Of a stretch of DNA of 64,000 nt, positions 9,512-20,744 are shown one piece after another (the stretch's first letter is position 1; each line of letters starts with the position of its first letter). The notes below the pieces were generated by a model. The model was not told the DNA's origin and made no database searches. It was given only the letters and a program-made list of their open reading frames with translations. Source of the stretch: Nothopassalora personata (lineage: Eukaryota; Ascomycota; Dothideomycetes; Mycosphaerellales; Mycosphaerellaceae); NCBI GenBank assembly GCA_033816765.1, contig CM066293.1:2170001-2234000 (forward strand), in the 5' to 3' direction. A program made the position numbers and the translations under genes.

Positions 9512-12500
9512 CGTCACTTACGAGGCGTAGTCGAGACTCGTAAGGGCTTTTGCGAGGCTACGTTTCTCCTAGATAACTGTACGGATCTTAGCCTAGTGTC
9601 GTATAAGTATATACTCCGACATTAAATACAACCTATTAATAGGGTAAGGCTACCGAAGTTAGAGTCATATACGCATAACCTAGGGTATTGCTACGGCGCC
9701 TTTACAGTTCGGCTACGACTCGCTAATAACGCGGGAGTAGAGCGCGTAAGTAACGCCATCTACTACGCGGTACCTATAGGTAGGCCATTAGTAATTTTAG
9801 GTAGACCCTAGAAGTACCGTAATCGGATCGTAAAGAGCGATTATAAGGACTAGTAGTACTACGGTATAGAGACGCCTACGATCTAGTAGCGTAACGCACG
9901 CGAGTTCCTTAAGGATCTCGAGAGCTTAAAGTAGGTTTATACGATAAGTGTTCGGGCTATTGCTATAGCAGTACCCGAAGGAGAGGGCCCCTCGTAGCCT
10001 AAAGAATTTATAGACTTCCGAGATGTATACGTACCTAATAAGTAGGTAAAGCGCGAGATGCCCGACGGGGTTAAGTATACGATTAATCTCGTTAAAGGAA
10101 AGAAACCCCCTTTTAAGCCGCTATACTACTAGTCCTTAACTAAGCTAGAGACCTTAAAGGAGTACCTTGCGTAAGTAATAGAGAAGGGGTAGATTAGGCG
10201 GTCCGTAAGCGAGGCGGGTGCGCCTATCTTGTTCGTGCTAAAGAAAGACGGTACCCTTAGGCTCTATATAGACTATAGAGGCTTAAATGAGATTATAGTA
10301 AAGAACCGATACCCCCTGCCCCTAATTAGCGAGACGCTAGATAGGCTGTTAGGTTCTAGGTTCTTTACTATAATCGATTTAAAGGACGCCTACTATCGTA
10401 TCCCTATTAAGCGAGGCGATAAGTAGAAGACTACGTTTCGCACGCGATACGGATACTACGAGTACCTAGTAATACCGTTCGGGTTAACTAACGCACTAGT
10501 AATCTTTTAAGGGTATATTAATAAGGCGCTAACCGGCTTAGTTAATGACATTTACGTAGTCTACCTAGATAATATCCTTATCTATAGCGAGACGCGTAAG
10601 GCACACGTACGAGCCGTACGCGAAGTGCTTACGAGGCTACGGAAGTTTACTCTATTCGCAAACCCTAAGAAGTGCTACTTCTTCTAGGAGAGTGTAGAGT
10701 TCCTTAGGTTTATCGTAAGCGCCGTAGGCGTGTCGATAGATAGGAGTAGGGTAGCCGCTATCGAGGAATAGCCTACGCCTACGAGTTTTTATAAGGTTTA
10801 ATCCTTCCTAGGATTCTATAACTTCTATAGGCGCTTTATCGAAGGGTACTCGAGGATTGCGAAGCTATTAATAGACCTACTAAAGGGATGTAAGAATAGC
10901 AAGAAGTAAGGGCCTCTTATATAGTCCGCTTACGAGGAGTAAGCGTTCTAACGGCTAAAAGCTAGGTTCCTCGGAGCACCTATCCTAAGGCACTTCGACC
11001 CTTCGTTACGTACGAGGGTTAAGACGGATGCCTTAGGTTTTGCGATTGTAGGCATTATCTCTTAGCTATTTAGGACTAAGTAGCATCCAATTACCTTCTA
11101 TTCTCGTAAGATAATACCTACCGAGTGCAATTATAAGACCTATAACTAAGAGCTACTTATAGTAGTTAAGGCTTTTAAGTATTAGAGGCTATACTTAGAG
11201 GGCGCATCGTATACGGTTTAGGTACTAGTCGACTATACGAACCTATAGGGTTTTATAATAGTAAAGTAGCTAAATGGGAGGTAAGCTCGATAGGCGACGT
11301 TTCTATAATCTTTTAACTTCGTAGTAGAGTATAGGTCGGGGAAGAGTAACCTAGCCGATGCGCTATCGCGACGTAGTAACTACGTACGCGTAGCGTAGTA
11401 GACGTCGAACTTGCTTCCTACGCTATAAAGTAAGCTATCTTTCTAGAAGGAATCCCTATTAGGAGAGGACGAGCCTATAGTAAGGCGCGTAACTGCTACC
11501 TACGAGAAGATGTAGGATAAGGCGACGACAATGGCACTAGTAGCCTACGAGCCGTAGGGGACCCGATCGCTACTAGTAAGAGTGGGCGCTGTAATAATGT
11601 AGGGCGGCCTAGGTAAACTGTTTACAATACTAATAAAAATCGTATAGGAGAGAGACGATAGGTACGTCGTATACTTATCTTAGGCGCCTAGCAAAGGGGA
11701 CGCTAAGGACTAGCATGTAAAAGACGGGTTAGTCTATCGCGGGAACGCGATTGTAGTACCCGAAGACTATACAGTAAGAGTATAGCTACTCTATATGTAT
11801 TATAACGACCTACTAGTAGGGCACTTTAGTAAGGTAAAGACTAAAGAGCTACTACGACGTTATTACTAGTGGGAATTACTAAGTAAGGATATAAGGGAGT
11901 ATGTTAGAAACTGTAGGGCTTATTGGACCTCGAAGACGAGGCGCTATCGACCCTACGGCGAGCTATAGCTACTACCTAGGCTAGACGGTCCGTAGTAGGA
12001 AATTACTATAGATTTCATTACGGACCTACCTCTAAGTACGCGAGCCTATTACGTGTATAACGCGATCCTAGTAATAGTCGATCGCTACTTAAAAATAAGC
12101 TTATACATCCCGACGACGAAGACTTACACAGCCGTAGAGCTTACGAGGCTCCTACGAGACGAAGTCGTGCGACACTATAGTGTCCCGTTAGGTATAGTAA
12201 GCGACCGAGGTCCGGTCTTTACTAGTTAGTTTTAGAGTGACTTCTACTTCGAGGCGCGTGTAAAGCGTAAGCTATCTACGGCCTTTTACCCTTAGACTAA
12301 CGGCTAAACTAAGAGGGTAAACTAAACCCTCGAACAATACCTTCGTTATTACTATAGTAACAATTAAACTAAGTAGGCTAAGTAGCTTATAGTTACTAAA
12401 TTCGTAGCTAATAACAGCATCTACCTAACACTACGGATAAGTCCGTTCGAGATAGCGTACGGTTAGCGACCTAAGATTGCCCCTATACTAACTAGATCTC

Positions 12501-13050
12501 GAGACGAGACCTGGGGGGGGGAAGTACTAGTAGCGGTAATAGCTACGAGTCGCATACGAAAACTACGCGCTATACTCGAGGAGCGATAGAAGGCTATAGT
12601 AGAAAGCTAGGCTCGCTACTATAATAAGACCTACTAAGCTAAGACCTACCGCGTAGGTAACTTAGTCCTATTATTAACGAAGAACCTTAAGTTAGTAGTA
12701 CTAAAGAAGAAGATAGGTCCGAAGTTTATCGGCCTATACCGCATTACGGACGCTATCGGTTCGTAGGCGTACCGCCTAGCGCTACTAGCCGACTTAAGGC
12801 TCTATAACGTCTTCTATGTCTCTCTCCTCGAGCCGTATATCGGTAGCAGACCCGTACCCCCTCTAGCTAATAAGGACGGAGAGTATAAGGTAGAGGTAGT
12901 ACTAGATAGGCGTAAGCGTAAGGGTAAGCTACAGTATCTAGTCTAGTAGAAGGACTAGTTAGAGGAGTATAATAGCTAGGAACCGGCGGAGGGCCTCGCG
13001 AATACGGATCGTATAGTAGCCGACTATAAGGCGTTAAGGAGAAGCAAATA
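9510..13050 (+). pseudogene. Gypsy-A pol (protease-RT-RNase H-integrase-chromodomain)
   Basis: Protease region about 9,540-9,900. RT at 10,190-10,760, with [20 protein letters not shown] and [15 protein letters not shown]. The active-site box reads YLDN at 10,562-10,573, so the second catalytic Asp is Asn, explained by one TG-to-TA change. RNase H runs about 10,960-11,380 and ends LADALSRR. Integrase is about 11,800-12,520 (DFITDLPLSTRAYY; VSDRGPVFTS). The chromodomain is at about 12,880-13,035 (EYKVEVVLDRRKRKGKLQYL). Internal stops are at Gln/Trp positions, so the polyprotein is inactive. Confidence 0.88.
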
Positions 13051-13249
13051 AGACTAGTATAGGAGCATAGGAGTACTAGAGCATAAATAAAACTTTTCTT
13101 AACTATAAACAAAATAAAAGCTAAAGAGTAGAGCGCCTACTAGGGGCTACGTAGAGTAGTAGTAGGCGAGAAGCCCGCGAGTAGCGTATAAGGCGAGCGC
13201 CTCAGTTGTTATCGTCGCGTAGTAACTTAGGTAGGAATGCCTAGTCGGC

Positions 13250-14037
13250 GGCGGTAGTGTCGATATTCTACGCCTATAGGAACTAGGACTACGGTTAGTA
13301 GGGTATACGTATACGAGGAACATACGACTTACGGCGCGGCCGAGTTCGAACAGCCTATTAAGGGCGCGGTTCTACTCCTACTAAAGCGCGAGGGCTACGG
13401 CGGAGGGGGCGGCGGTAGTAGTAGCGGCGGCGGGGGCACGTATACGGGTTTCCCCGGTACGCTTATGCTTATAGGCATTAAACTACCTAACAGCCTATAG
13501 AAAGGGTTAGCCGAAGCATAGGAGACGCACTAGAGCCCCCCCCGCGAGTAGTAGTCGACTCGTAGGAGCGAAGTAGCGACTTACCTCCGTAATGTCGTTA
13601 CCTAGCTAGGTACATAGGCGGATCTACTCTACTAGCTCCTACTACTAGAGGTCTATAGGCGCCTAGCCTATTATAGCCGTAAGGAAGTCGCGCTAGGAGC
13701 GCGCGGCGCGTAGGCGGCTTACTAGCGAGGCGATAGCGTAGCTAGTGTTAGGCGCGTACTTATGTCTATTACGCCTATAGCGGCCGCACTTCTTTAGGAG
13801 CTCGCCGGTAGTAACACTATTACAGTTATCGGCCTCGTCTAGCAAGTGGTTAGTATACGAATCGTAGGCGGCGCGCGTAGAGACTTACCCTTAACGAAGT
13901 ATAGGAGGCACCGCATGTATATGTTAATCCTCTACGAGAGCTTAGCGGCGGGCGAGGGCGTTAGTAGCTACGAGGGAGATGCTAGTCGCTTACGACTACT
14001 AGGCGTTCTAGGTACGTCGCGCACTAGAGCCGCCTAG
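13250..14037 (+). pseudogene. Extra ORF downstream of pol in Gypsy-A
   Basis: One plus-strand frame, ending at the TAG of 14,035-14,037 and traceable to about 13,250 (roughly 260 codons), is interrupted only by TAG/TAA. It reads TYGAAEFEQPIKGAVLLLL, then a Gly/Ser linker (GGGGGGSSSGGGG), then a helical Arg/Leu-rich region. The start of the frame is repeated in Gypsy-A2 at about 16,865-16,990 and in the minus-strand copy at about 41,960-41,830, with conserved TAEL..PVKGPI and Gly/Ser linker. Position after the chromodomain is where envelope-like or accessory ORFs sit in some Gypsy elements. No membrane segment or known domain is evident. Confidence 0.55.
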
Positions 14038-14439
14038 CGGCGCTCGTCTTCTAAGGCGCTAGTAGTACTATCGCTACTAATGCTACTAGAGGAGGCGGAG
14101 CGGCTAGAGAACGGAGGCGAGGAGGGGACGTTAGACATAATAATAATGATACTAGCGAGGCGCTTACGGTACGGGTACGGTACGGGTACGTAGTAGTAGT
14201 ATAACGAAGGTAGTACGCTAGGGAACGTACTAGGAGAAAAGGGCTAGGTTAGGCTAGAGTTTTATGCCCCTAACTAGCTACGTCGGTATAGTAACTAAGC
14301 CTCACTTACCTATACCTACATAACGACACGTACGCAACCCGTATATAGGCCGTATAGCAACTATAATTCTAGAAGTACGTAGGAACCTCTACGTAGCAAC
14401 TAGCGAGCTAAGGACAGCTCGTACGGGAGGGGAGGCAAT
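14038..14439 (+). other. Gypsy-A 3' untranslated region
   Basis: Between the accessory ORF and the 3' LTR. No further frame is supported. A purine-rich run (gggaggggaggcaatt) just before 14,440 is a reasonable polypurine tract. Confidence 0.5.
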
Positions 14440-14635
14440 TATAAGGGGCAGCCTAGTAGCTAACCCTTACATGTAGCCTTACATATAACATACGGTCGCG
14501 ACCGGCTACTAAGCCGTACGTAACACGCATACGTACACCTTACGACGCGTAATGCGTCTTAAACAAAAGGTAAGAATTAGTTCATCTACGACTAGTAGGT
14601 CGTGGGCGTGCTATACATTACGACATCCCTTAATA
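14440..14635 (+). repeat. Gypsy-A 3' LTR
   Basis: 196 bp, matching 7,960-8,155 apart from RIP-type transitions (starts TATAAGGGG, ends TTAATA). Confidence 0.9.
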
Positions 14636-15153
14636 GCTATAGTAGTACTAGTAGGTCGCTAGGTAGTCGCTAGCGAGGAGCTAGTAGATCGCTAGTAGTG
14701 CGGGTTTAGTACGCTACGAGAACGTAGTATAAGGGAAAAGAAAGAAAAGGAGGGAGAGGGTACGCTTCTTAAACCCTCGAGTTAGTTAATTTCGGTAACT
14801 ATAACTTCGTACCTACCTATACTACGATAACAATACGTACGAGACCCGTAGGCGGGTCGTATAGTAACGGAATCTACGAGAAGTAGATAGATTACTTATA
14901 TAGAAATCTCCTAAAGCCGCGAGCTAAGGGTAGCTCGTCCTATAAGGGGAGGTAGTTATAAGGGTAGCCTATAGCTAACCCTTATATATAATACGGCTAT
15001 ACCCGGCTTAGTATGCCGCACGTAACGCGTATACGTACACTAGGAGACGCGTACAGCGTCGATAGAAGAAAGTAAGCTTTAGTTTATCTACGATTAGAAG
15101 ATCGTAGGCGTGCTATATATTACGACATCCCCTTATAGCCTTACGGCCCTTAT
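14636..15153 (+). mobile_element. Gypsy-A2 3' region, LTR and leader fragment
   Basis: 14,636-14,956 matches 17,675-18,775 without the SINE insertion, including an uninterrupted version (cgtaggcgggtcgtatag) of the site where the SINE at 17,900 inserted. The 181-bp LTR follows at 14,957-15,137, then a few bases of internal leader. An LTR with a 3' region on one side and a leader on the other suggests recombination between two copies. Confidence 0.7.
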
Positions 15154-15783
15154 AGAAGATAAGTAAGAGCTTCCTAAGGAATACTCTTACCTTCCTTATT
15201 AAATCCCCTCTAAAAGACGTTAGCTCTTTTAGAGGCGGTTAAGTCGTATATACTACGGCCGCGCCTCGTACTAGAATATTATCGTTAGTAGCTATAGAGA
15301 TAGAGGTAGGGGTAGTAGTAGGGAGGTAATCTTCTCTCCTCCCTCCTATCTACTCCTAAGGCGGTGTGCTTATAGCGCGTAAGATCTCTAGCCGCTTAAT
15401 TTCCCGCTATATCTCTTATTCTTTAATCTTAGCCCGTAAGGCCTCTCTTCTTATAACTAAGGCTATACGACGCGCCTACTACTATGCTCTACGGCTTAGG
15501 GGGGGCGTAGGCGACTCGCTATTACGTACGTCGCGATTAGGCTCTATAGTGTATATAGATTATAATAAGGGGAAGCTTTAGAACTATTAGGACCGCGAGG
15601 GTTATAAGGAGATATTGTAATATATAGTACGCCTACAATCTTCTAATCGTAGATAAACTAAAGCTTACCTTCTTCTATAGACGCTATACGCGTCTCTTAG
15701 TATACGTATACGCGTTACGTACGGCTTACTAAGCCGGGCATAGCCGTATTATATATAAGGGTCAGCTATAGGCTACCCTTATA
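15154..15783 (-). mobile_element. Gypsy-A2 5' end (LTR and gag start), inverted
   Basis: The LTR is at 15,603-15,783 on the minus strand. The gag leader reads leftward to 15,154, where it stops. It is collinear with 46,930-47,564. Together with the plus-strand LTR at 14,957 it makes an inverted LTR pair about 465 bp apart. Confidence 0.75.
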
Positions 15784-17899
15784 TCGAGATAGCGTATAGT
15801 TAGAGACTAGATACTACCCTAAGACCTATAGGATCTTAAGGCAAGATCCGGGAAGGGGAGGTACTAGTAGCGGTAGACTTAGTTAAGTATATACGAGAAA
15901 TACGTACTATACTTACGAATCGCTAGGAAACCGTAGTAGATAACTAGGCTCGCTACTATAATAAGACTTATAAGGCTAAGCGCTATTACGTAGGCGATAG
16001 AGTCTTATTATCTACGAAGAACCTAAGGTTAGTACTACTAAAGAAGAAGATAGGTCTAAAGTATATCGGACCGTATCGTATTATTAACGCTATCGGTTCG
16101 TAGGCGTACCGCCTAGTACTACTAGTAGAGTTAAGAATCTATAATATATTTTATATATCTCTCCTTAAGCTATACGTAGGTAGCGAGAAGGATAGAGGTA
16201 CTATACCCCTCGCTAATAAGAATAGGGAATAGAAAGTAGAGGTAGTACTAGGAAAGCGTAGGTATAAGGGTAAAGTATAGTACCTAGTATAATAGAAGGG
16301 CTAGCTAGAGGAATATAATAGCTAGGAGCTAGTACTAGGACTCGTAAATACTACGCGTATAGTAGCTAAATATAAGGTGTTAGCGAGGGCGATATAAGGC
16401 GTAGAAGGGAGCGTAAAGATTGTATATCTAGCCTTAACCCTTTAGTAGCTAGATATAAGGGCCTTACCCTTTAGATATAACTTCTACCTTTTATTAATAA
16501 TATAGGAGGAAGGCCTTATCTAATAGTATCTATATAGGAGAGGGCCCCCCAATAGTAATATTAGAGAGGATAGGAGAGAGGAGAGAAGATAGAAGAGAAG
16601 AGTATTTATTTATAAAAATAAAAATAAAAAAGTAAACTTTTATAAGGGTACTATAGCGCTACGTAGATAGAAGATAGGTCCGTAGTAGGCAGCTAGTAGG
16701 CGCGGAGCGCGTAATTACTTATTATCCTTCTCCTCCTTATTATTATCCTTATTATACTCACCCCGTAGGACGGGCGGTAAGAAGGCCCTATCGGCGGTGG
16801 TAGTATTAATGTTCCTAGCCTATAAAAACTATAACCGTAGTTAGTATAGAACATATATATAATATATATACTACTTATAGTACGGCCGAGCTTAAATAGC
16901 CCGTTAAGGGCCCTATTATACTCTTACTATAGTACTACGGACGTAGTAGCGGCGGCGGAGGCGGGGGTAGTAGTAGCGGAGGCGCGCGAAGCGTACGCGA
17001 GTCTTATCTATACGTTTATTCTTATAGGTATTATACTACCTCTTACCCTAGAAGGAGGTTAGCCGATTTATATAAGGAGTAATAGTACGCCGTACGTAGT
17101 AAGTATACGGAGCGCTTACGAGTTATAGTACTTATACCTAAGATCTACTCGCCTAGCTAGGCATATAAGCGGTACTACTCGTGTAGAGTATCCTATTCCT
17201 CCTAGGTAAGAGGATCGCTAAGCTTACGGATAAGCTTATTACGCTAGGCGCGCGCGGCGCGTAGGCGAGCTACTAGCTACGCGATAGCGATACTAGTATT
17301 ACTTACGTACGGGTACCTACTTAACCTATAGCGCCTATACTTCTTAAGTAGCTTACCGGTAGTAATACTATTATACGTATCTAACTCGTCTACTCTACGG
17401 TTAGTAAGCGTATCGTAAGCGATAAGTATAGTAAATACTTACTAGTTACGAAGTATAGGAGGTAACGTAAGTATATCTTAATATCTATACCTAGACGCTT
17501 AGCTAGTAATAACTTAGGAGTCTACGAGCCTAGTACGCTAAACTTACGCTTCGTAGGCGTATCTAGTACGCTAAGCGCGCTAGATATCTATAGTAGTACT
17601 AGTAATAGTATTAGTAGTACTAATATACCGCCTACAAGGGCCTCCTAACGTAGTTAATCTTAAATAACTTCTTCTAAAGCTATAGTAGTACTAGCGGGTC
17701 GCTAGATAGTCGCTAGCGAGGAGCTAGTAGATCGCTAGTAGTACGGGTACGGTACGCTACGAGAACGTAGTATAAGTAAGAAGAAGGAAAAGGGGGAAGA
17801 GAGTATACTTCTTAAACCCTCGAGTTAGTTAACTAGGTAACTATAACTTTAACTACCTATACCCTAATAATAATACGTACGAGACTCGTAGGCGGGTTG

Positions 17900-17980
17900 G
17901 TCGTCCTATAGAGAGCGCCTTCACGCGGCGGACGACGTAAGTATCTTCGTTACGACGAAGAGAAACTAAGACTCTCTCTC
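17900..17980 (+). ncRNA. HDV-like self-cleaving ribozyme, copy A
   Basis: P1: GTCGTCC (17,900-17,906) with GGACGAC (17,930-17,936). P2: AGAGAG (17,910-17,915) with CTCTCT (17,972-17,977). P3: GCC/GGC (17,917-17,919; 17,927-17,929) closing the loop TTCACGC. P4: TCTTCGT/ACGAAGA (17,944-17,950; 17,955-17,961) with loop TACG. J4/2 is GAAACTAAG with the putative catalytic C at 17,966. The order P1-P2-P3-P1'-P4-P2' and the CUAAG joining motif are those of HDV-like ribozymes. Cleavage would fall just before 17,900, the first base of the element. Confidence 0.85.
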
Positions 17981-18665
17981 TCGAAAAATACAAGCCTACT
18001 CGACTCGAAACAAGAAAGGACAGGTCGGACGAACCGAACGAACGAGATACGCTCAAAATCTACAAACAAGAACTCCGGAACTGCGAGAAGGGAAAGCGAC
18101 GTACATAGCGTACACGTCGCTCGAACAACGAAGGCGCTGTCTACCTGTCGTCCCGGCAAACCACGTAAACTGCCGGCTGGAACCAAGAGAGGCGTTTAGG
18201 GGCGCAAACCACGTATACTGCACGGCTGGAACCAAGAGAGGCCGAGGGGGGGACGACAGCGAGGCCACTGCGACCGAGGAGCTACACTCGAGACCGGAGA
18301 ACGCGACTGGATTGAAACAGAGGCAACGGGTGTTTCTTGGGATTTTGCTCGGTGCGTACGGGTACGGCCGGCTTGGCTTTTTAAAACAAGAACGAGACAC
18401 GGGCGCAAAACTTGTCTCGCCCGGGGCAAGGCGACAAACCGCAATTCTCGACAAGACACGACTACCGGGTACGCGCGTACTACGCCGCAATATATTCGAT
18501 TTACGGTTCGAATAGCGAGCGTTGCTCGCATCTTTTAAGGAGTTTTTACGTCCGGGGTACGACGGGGCTTTTCTCCTTCTCTCAAATTTTGGTCTCGTTC
18601 TCGAGACCCGTGTTGCATAGTCTTTGACTCAAATAGCACGTTAATGGAATAATCAATCAATCAAT
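17900..18665 (+). mobile_element. Ribozyme-headed SINE-like element, copy A
   Basis: 766 bp, flanked by the 13-bp duplication cgtaggcgggttg (17,887-17,899 and 18,666-18,678). The empty site is visible at 14,850-14,870. The 5' end is an HDV-like ribozyme. An internal 48-bp duplication lies at 18,156-18,243. A 3' hairpin (ggtctcg-ttct-cgagacc, 18,591-18,608) precedes a 3' tail of AATC repeats. It has no RT and no convincing ORF, so it would need an autonomous non-LTR partner. It is nearly identical to copies B, C and D and lacks RIP damage. Confidence 0.85.
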
Positions 18666-18956
18666 CGTAGGCGGGTTGTATAGTAACGGAATCTACGAGA
18701 AGTAGATAGATTACTTATATAGAAACCTCCTAAAGCTACGAGCTAAGGGTAGCTCGTCCTAGAAGGAGAGGTAGTTATAAGGGTAGCCTATAGCTAACCC
18801 TTATATATAATACGGCTATATCCGGCTTAGTAAGCCGTACGTAATACATATACATACACTAAGCGACGCGTATAGCGTCTATAGAAGAAACTAAGCTTTA
18901 GTTTATCTACGATTAGAAGATCGTAGGCGTACTATATATTGTAATATCCCCTTATA

Positions 18957-19560
18957 GTCCTTATAGTCGTTACCTTAGCTATCTAGGTAGGTCCTAAGGA
19001 ATAGTTTAACCTAATACTATACTCGTCCTCGAAGGAAGGTAGTAGTAAAGATAGGCTTAAGGTTCTCCTCTATAGCGTTAAATAAGGAGTATATATCTAT
19101 TTAAGTAACCTAAGTATTAAACTTATCTCGCTCGCTATAGTAGAACTCTACCTTACTAACCTTAAGATTTTTGTTACCTATATAAGTAGCTAGGGTTTCG
19201 ATAGCATTATTAGAGGTCTAAGGTCGTCAGGCTCTACTTACTTTACTAGGGGCAGGTATTTCCTATTTACTCTATCGGTCTCCTATTATAGAGGGCGTTT
19301 AAAGCTATTAGGTTTAGTATAACCTAATAATATTATAAGTTAAGAAGATAAGCTTAATCGAGTTTATTCTCGGGCCGATAAGAAGTCGAGAGAGAGTAAA
19401 AAAGTAGTAGTTATCTTAGTCTTTATAAAGACTTAAGAAACAGTATAGTAGAGGTTAGGTTTTAGTATATTATAAATAGCAATATTAAATAGTAAGGTAA
19501 ATACATTAATACTAGAAGGGATTCTTAGCGTTCCTAAATATAAAAGAGATTAGCCTTTAA
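18957..19560 (-). mobile_element. Gypsy-B-related gag start and LTR fragment
   Basis: 18,970-19,305 resembles Gypsy-B 7,540-7,848 (tactttactaggggc and gggcgtttaaag are shared). From 19,306 an LTR of a related subfamily follows, ending near 19,560 with ggattcttagcgttcc, as at 1,490-1,520. Heavily RIP-mutated. Confidence 0.6.
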
Positions 19561-19601
19561 ATAGAGTAATACTCTATAATAACTCTACTTACTCTATTTA
19601 A
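19557..19601. repeat. 13-bp perfect inverted repeat
   Basis: ttaaatagagtaa (19,557-19,569) and ttactctatttaa (19,589-19,601) are exact reverse complements around a 19-bp spacer. They could form a hairpin, or could be the remains of a small terminal-inverted-repeat element. Confidence 0.5.
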
Positions 19602-19977
19602 GCTCCGTAAGGGCGAGATATTATACTTAATTATCGCCTTAGTTATGCCTTTATGTTCTCTATTTAGTATTCAAATGCCGAAATAGAGTACGTTACGTAT
19701 AGGTTAGTAATTCTAGCTCCCGGTAGAACTAAACTATAATATCGTTCTCCTTTTTTACTATTAAGTACTTTAAGAGATTGAATTCTACGGCATCTTTAGA
19801 CCTAAGACAAATTACAAGGTAGTACTAGTTAGTATACCGCCTAGATAAGGCTACGAAGTGTAGAATTGCTATTCCTACGTAGACACCTATTGTACTACGA
19901 ATTATAAGGTAGCGTAGCTAATATTAGCCTCTCTTCTTTTTCATTAAAAGTTTCTCTCTAAACCTTAATTTTTATTA
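19602..19977. other. AT-rich RIP-mutated sequence, no gene seen
   Basis: No coherent frame, RNA gene or LTR was recognised. Confidence 0.4.
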
Positions 19978-20336
19978 TATAGACGGCTAGAGCTATATAT
20001 ACCGGGGCCGTCCCTAAATTTTAGTAATTATAGGGCTAAGACTTAGCCCGTAATAAGCGAAATACAAATTTTAATGGAAGCTAGTAAGTAAAGTAACTTA
20101 GCTATATTTTCTTATAGACGGCTAGATTAATAAATAATAGGGCTATATATACTACTTAGTAATAGTAGGACTAAGACTCAGTTTATAATAAGTAAAACAA
20201 AACCTAAAATTGAATCTAGTAAATATATTAGGTAACTTAGCTATATTCTTTTATAGACGGCTAGACTAATATATAGTAAAGATGTATCTAAATCTAAGTA
20301 ACCGTAGAGCTAGGACTTAGCCTATAATAATAGATT
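19978..20336 (+). repeat. Degenerate tandem repeat, about 2.6 units of 135-139 bp
   Basis: Units start at 19,978, 20,113 and 20,252, each with tatagacggctag. They share aagactyag and, where complete, ttagctatattytt. The third unit is incomplete. Differences are mostly CA/TA and TG/TA, so the array has been through RIP. Confidence 0.75.
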
Positions 20337-20744
20337 ATAAATTTTTGCGTTATTTTAAGTTAATTTAGCATTAGATTTTAGTAGCGTAGGTAATTACCTA
20401 GAAGTATACTATATTTAGCTATTTTAAAAACTTTTTCTACTATTTTATAAGCGCTAATTCTAAATCCGGTCTCTAAATCTTAATCTAAGTACTCCTTAAA
20501 AAGTTATAATACCTCGCTATCTATCTCGCTATTGCGTGCTGTAATTAGTCTTCTAAGTAGTATATTTATAGATACGCTAACTATAGAACTATCCTCCCGT
20601 TACTATATATATATATAGAGTAAGAGTATACAAGTATAAAGATATATACATTATTAGTATAGGTCTATTATCTCTATTATAATATAGATCTTTACGTATT
20701 ATAGCTAGAAATTAAGGTCTTAAGTTCGCTGGACTAGGGTCTAG
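20337..20744. other. AT-rich RIP-mutated sequence flanking Gypsy-C, no gene seen
   Basis: No reliable frame. It contains the string ctaaatccggtctctaaa, which resembles the reverse complement of the repeat at 54,312-54,560 that flanks the other Gypsy-C copy. Confidence 0.35.

Larger units (their letters stand above)
7960..14635 (+). mobile_element. Gypsy-A, chromovirus LTR retrotransposon with an extra 3' ORF
   Basis: Bounded by two 196-bp LTRs. Between them lie gag (about 8,185-9,270), a 99-bp tandem duplication, pol (about 9,510-13,050) ending in a chromodomain, and an additional ORF (about 13,250-14,037). It is the least decayed large element here; long stretches of pol read through with only TAG/TAA at Gln/Trp positions. 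The flanks (ataag before, gctat after) are not a matching target-site duplication, so its ends have been rearranged since insertion. Confidence 0.9.
15784..18956 (+). mobile_element. Gypsy-A2 3' half (pol end, accessory ORF relic, 3' LTR) with a SINE insertion
   Basis: 15,850-16,400 matches the integrase tail and chromodomain of Gypsy-A (12,500-13,050). 16,440-16,640 is an AT-rich spacer. 16,790-17,640 is the degraded accessory ORF with its Gly/Ser linker. 17,675-18,775 is the 3' region, split by the SINE at 17,900-18,665. The LTR is 18,776-18,956. RIP is heavier than in Gypsy-A. Confidence 0.8.

Noticed and set aside
17941..17971. GAAAC after a hairpin suggested a hammerhead ribozyme.
   Set aside because: No CUGANGA core or third helix in the right order; the HDV-like pseudoknot accounts for all helices.
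18505..18516. ggttcgaatag in the SINE resembles a pol III B box.
   Set aside because: It lies about 600 bp from the 5' end with no paired A box at normal spacing.
18053..18627. Open frames of 67-159 codons in the SINE copies, on both strands.
   Set aside because: Several overlapping frames on both strands are open at once, none has a recognisable domain, and indels in copy B break or re-join them. They are open because the copies are GC-rich and lack RIP stops.
19978..20336. CRISPR-like array.
   Set aside because: Fungal context, units of 135-139 bp without short identical repeats and unique spacers.
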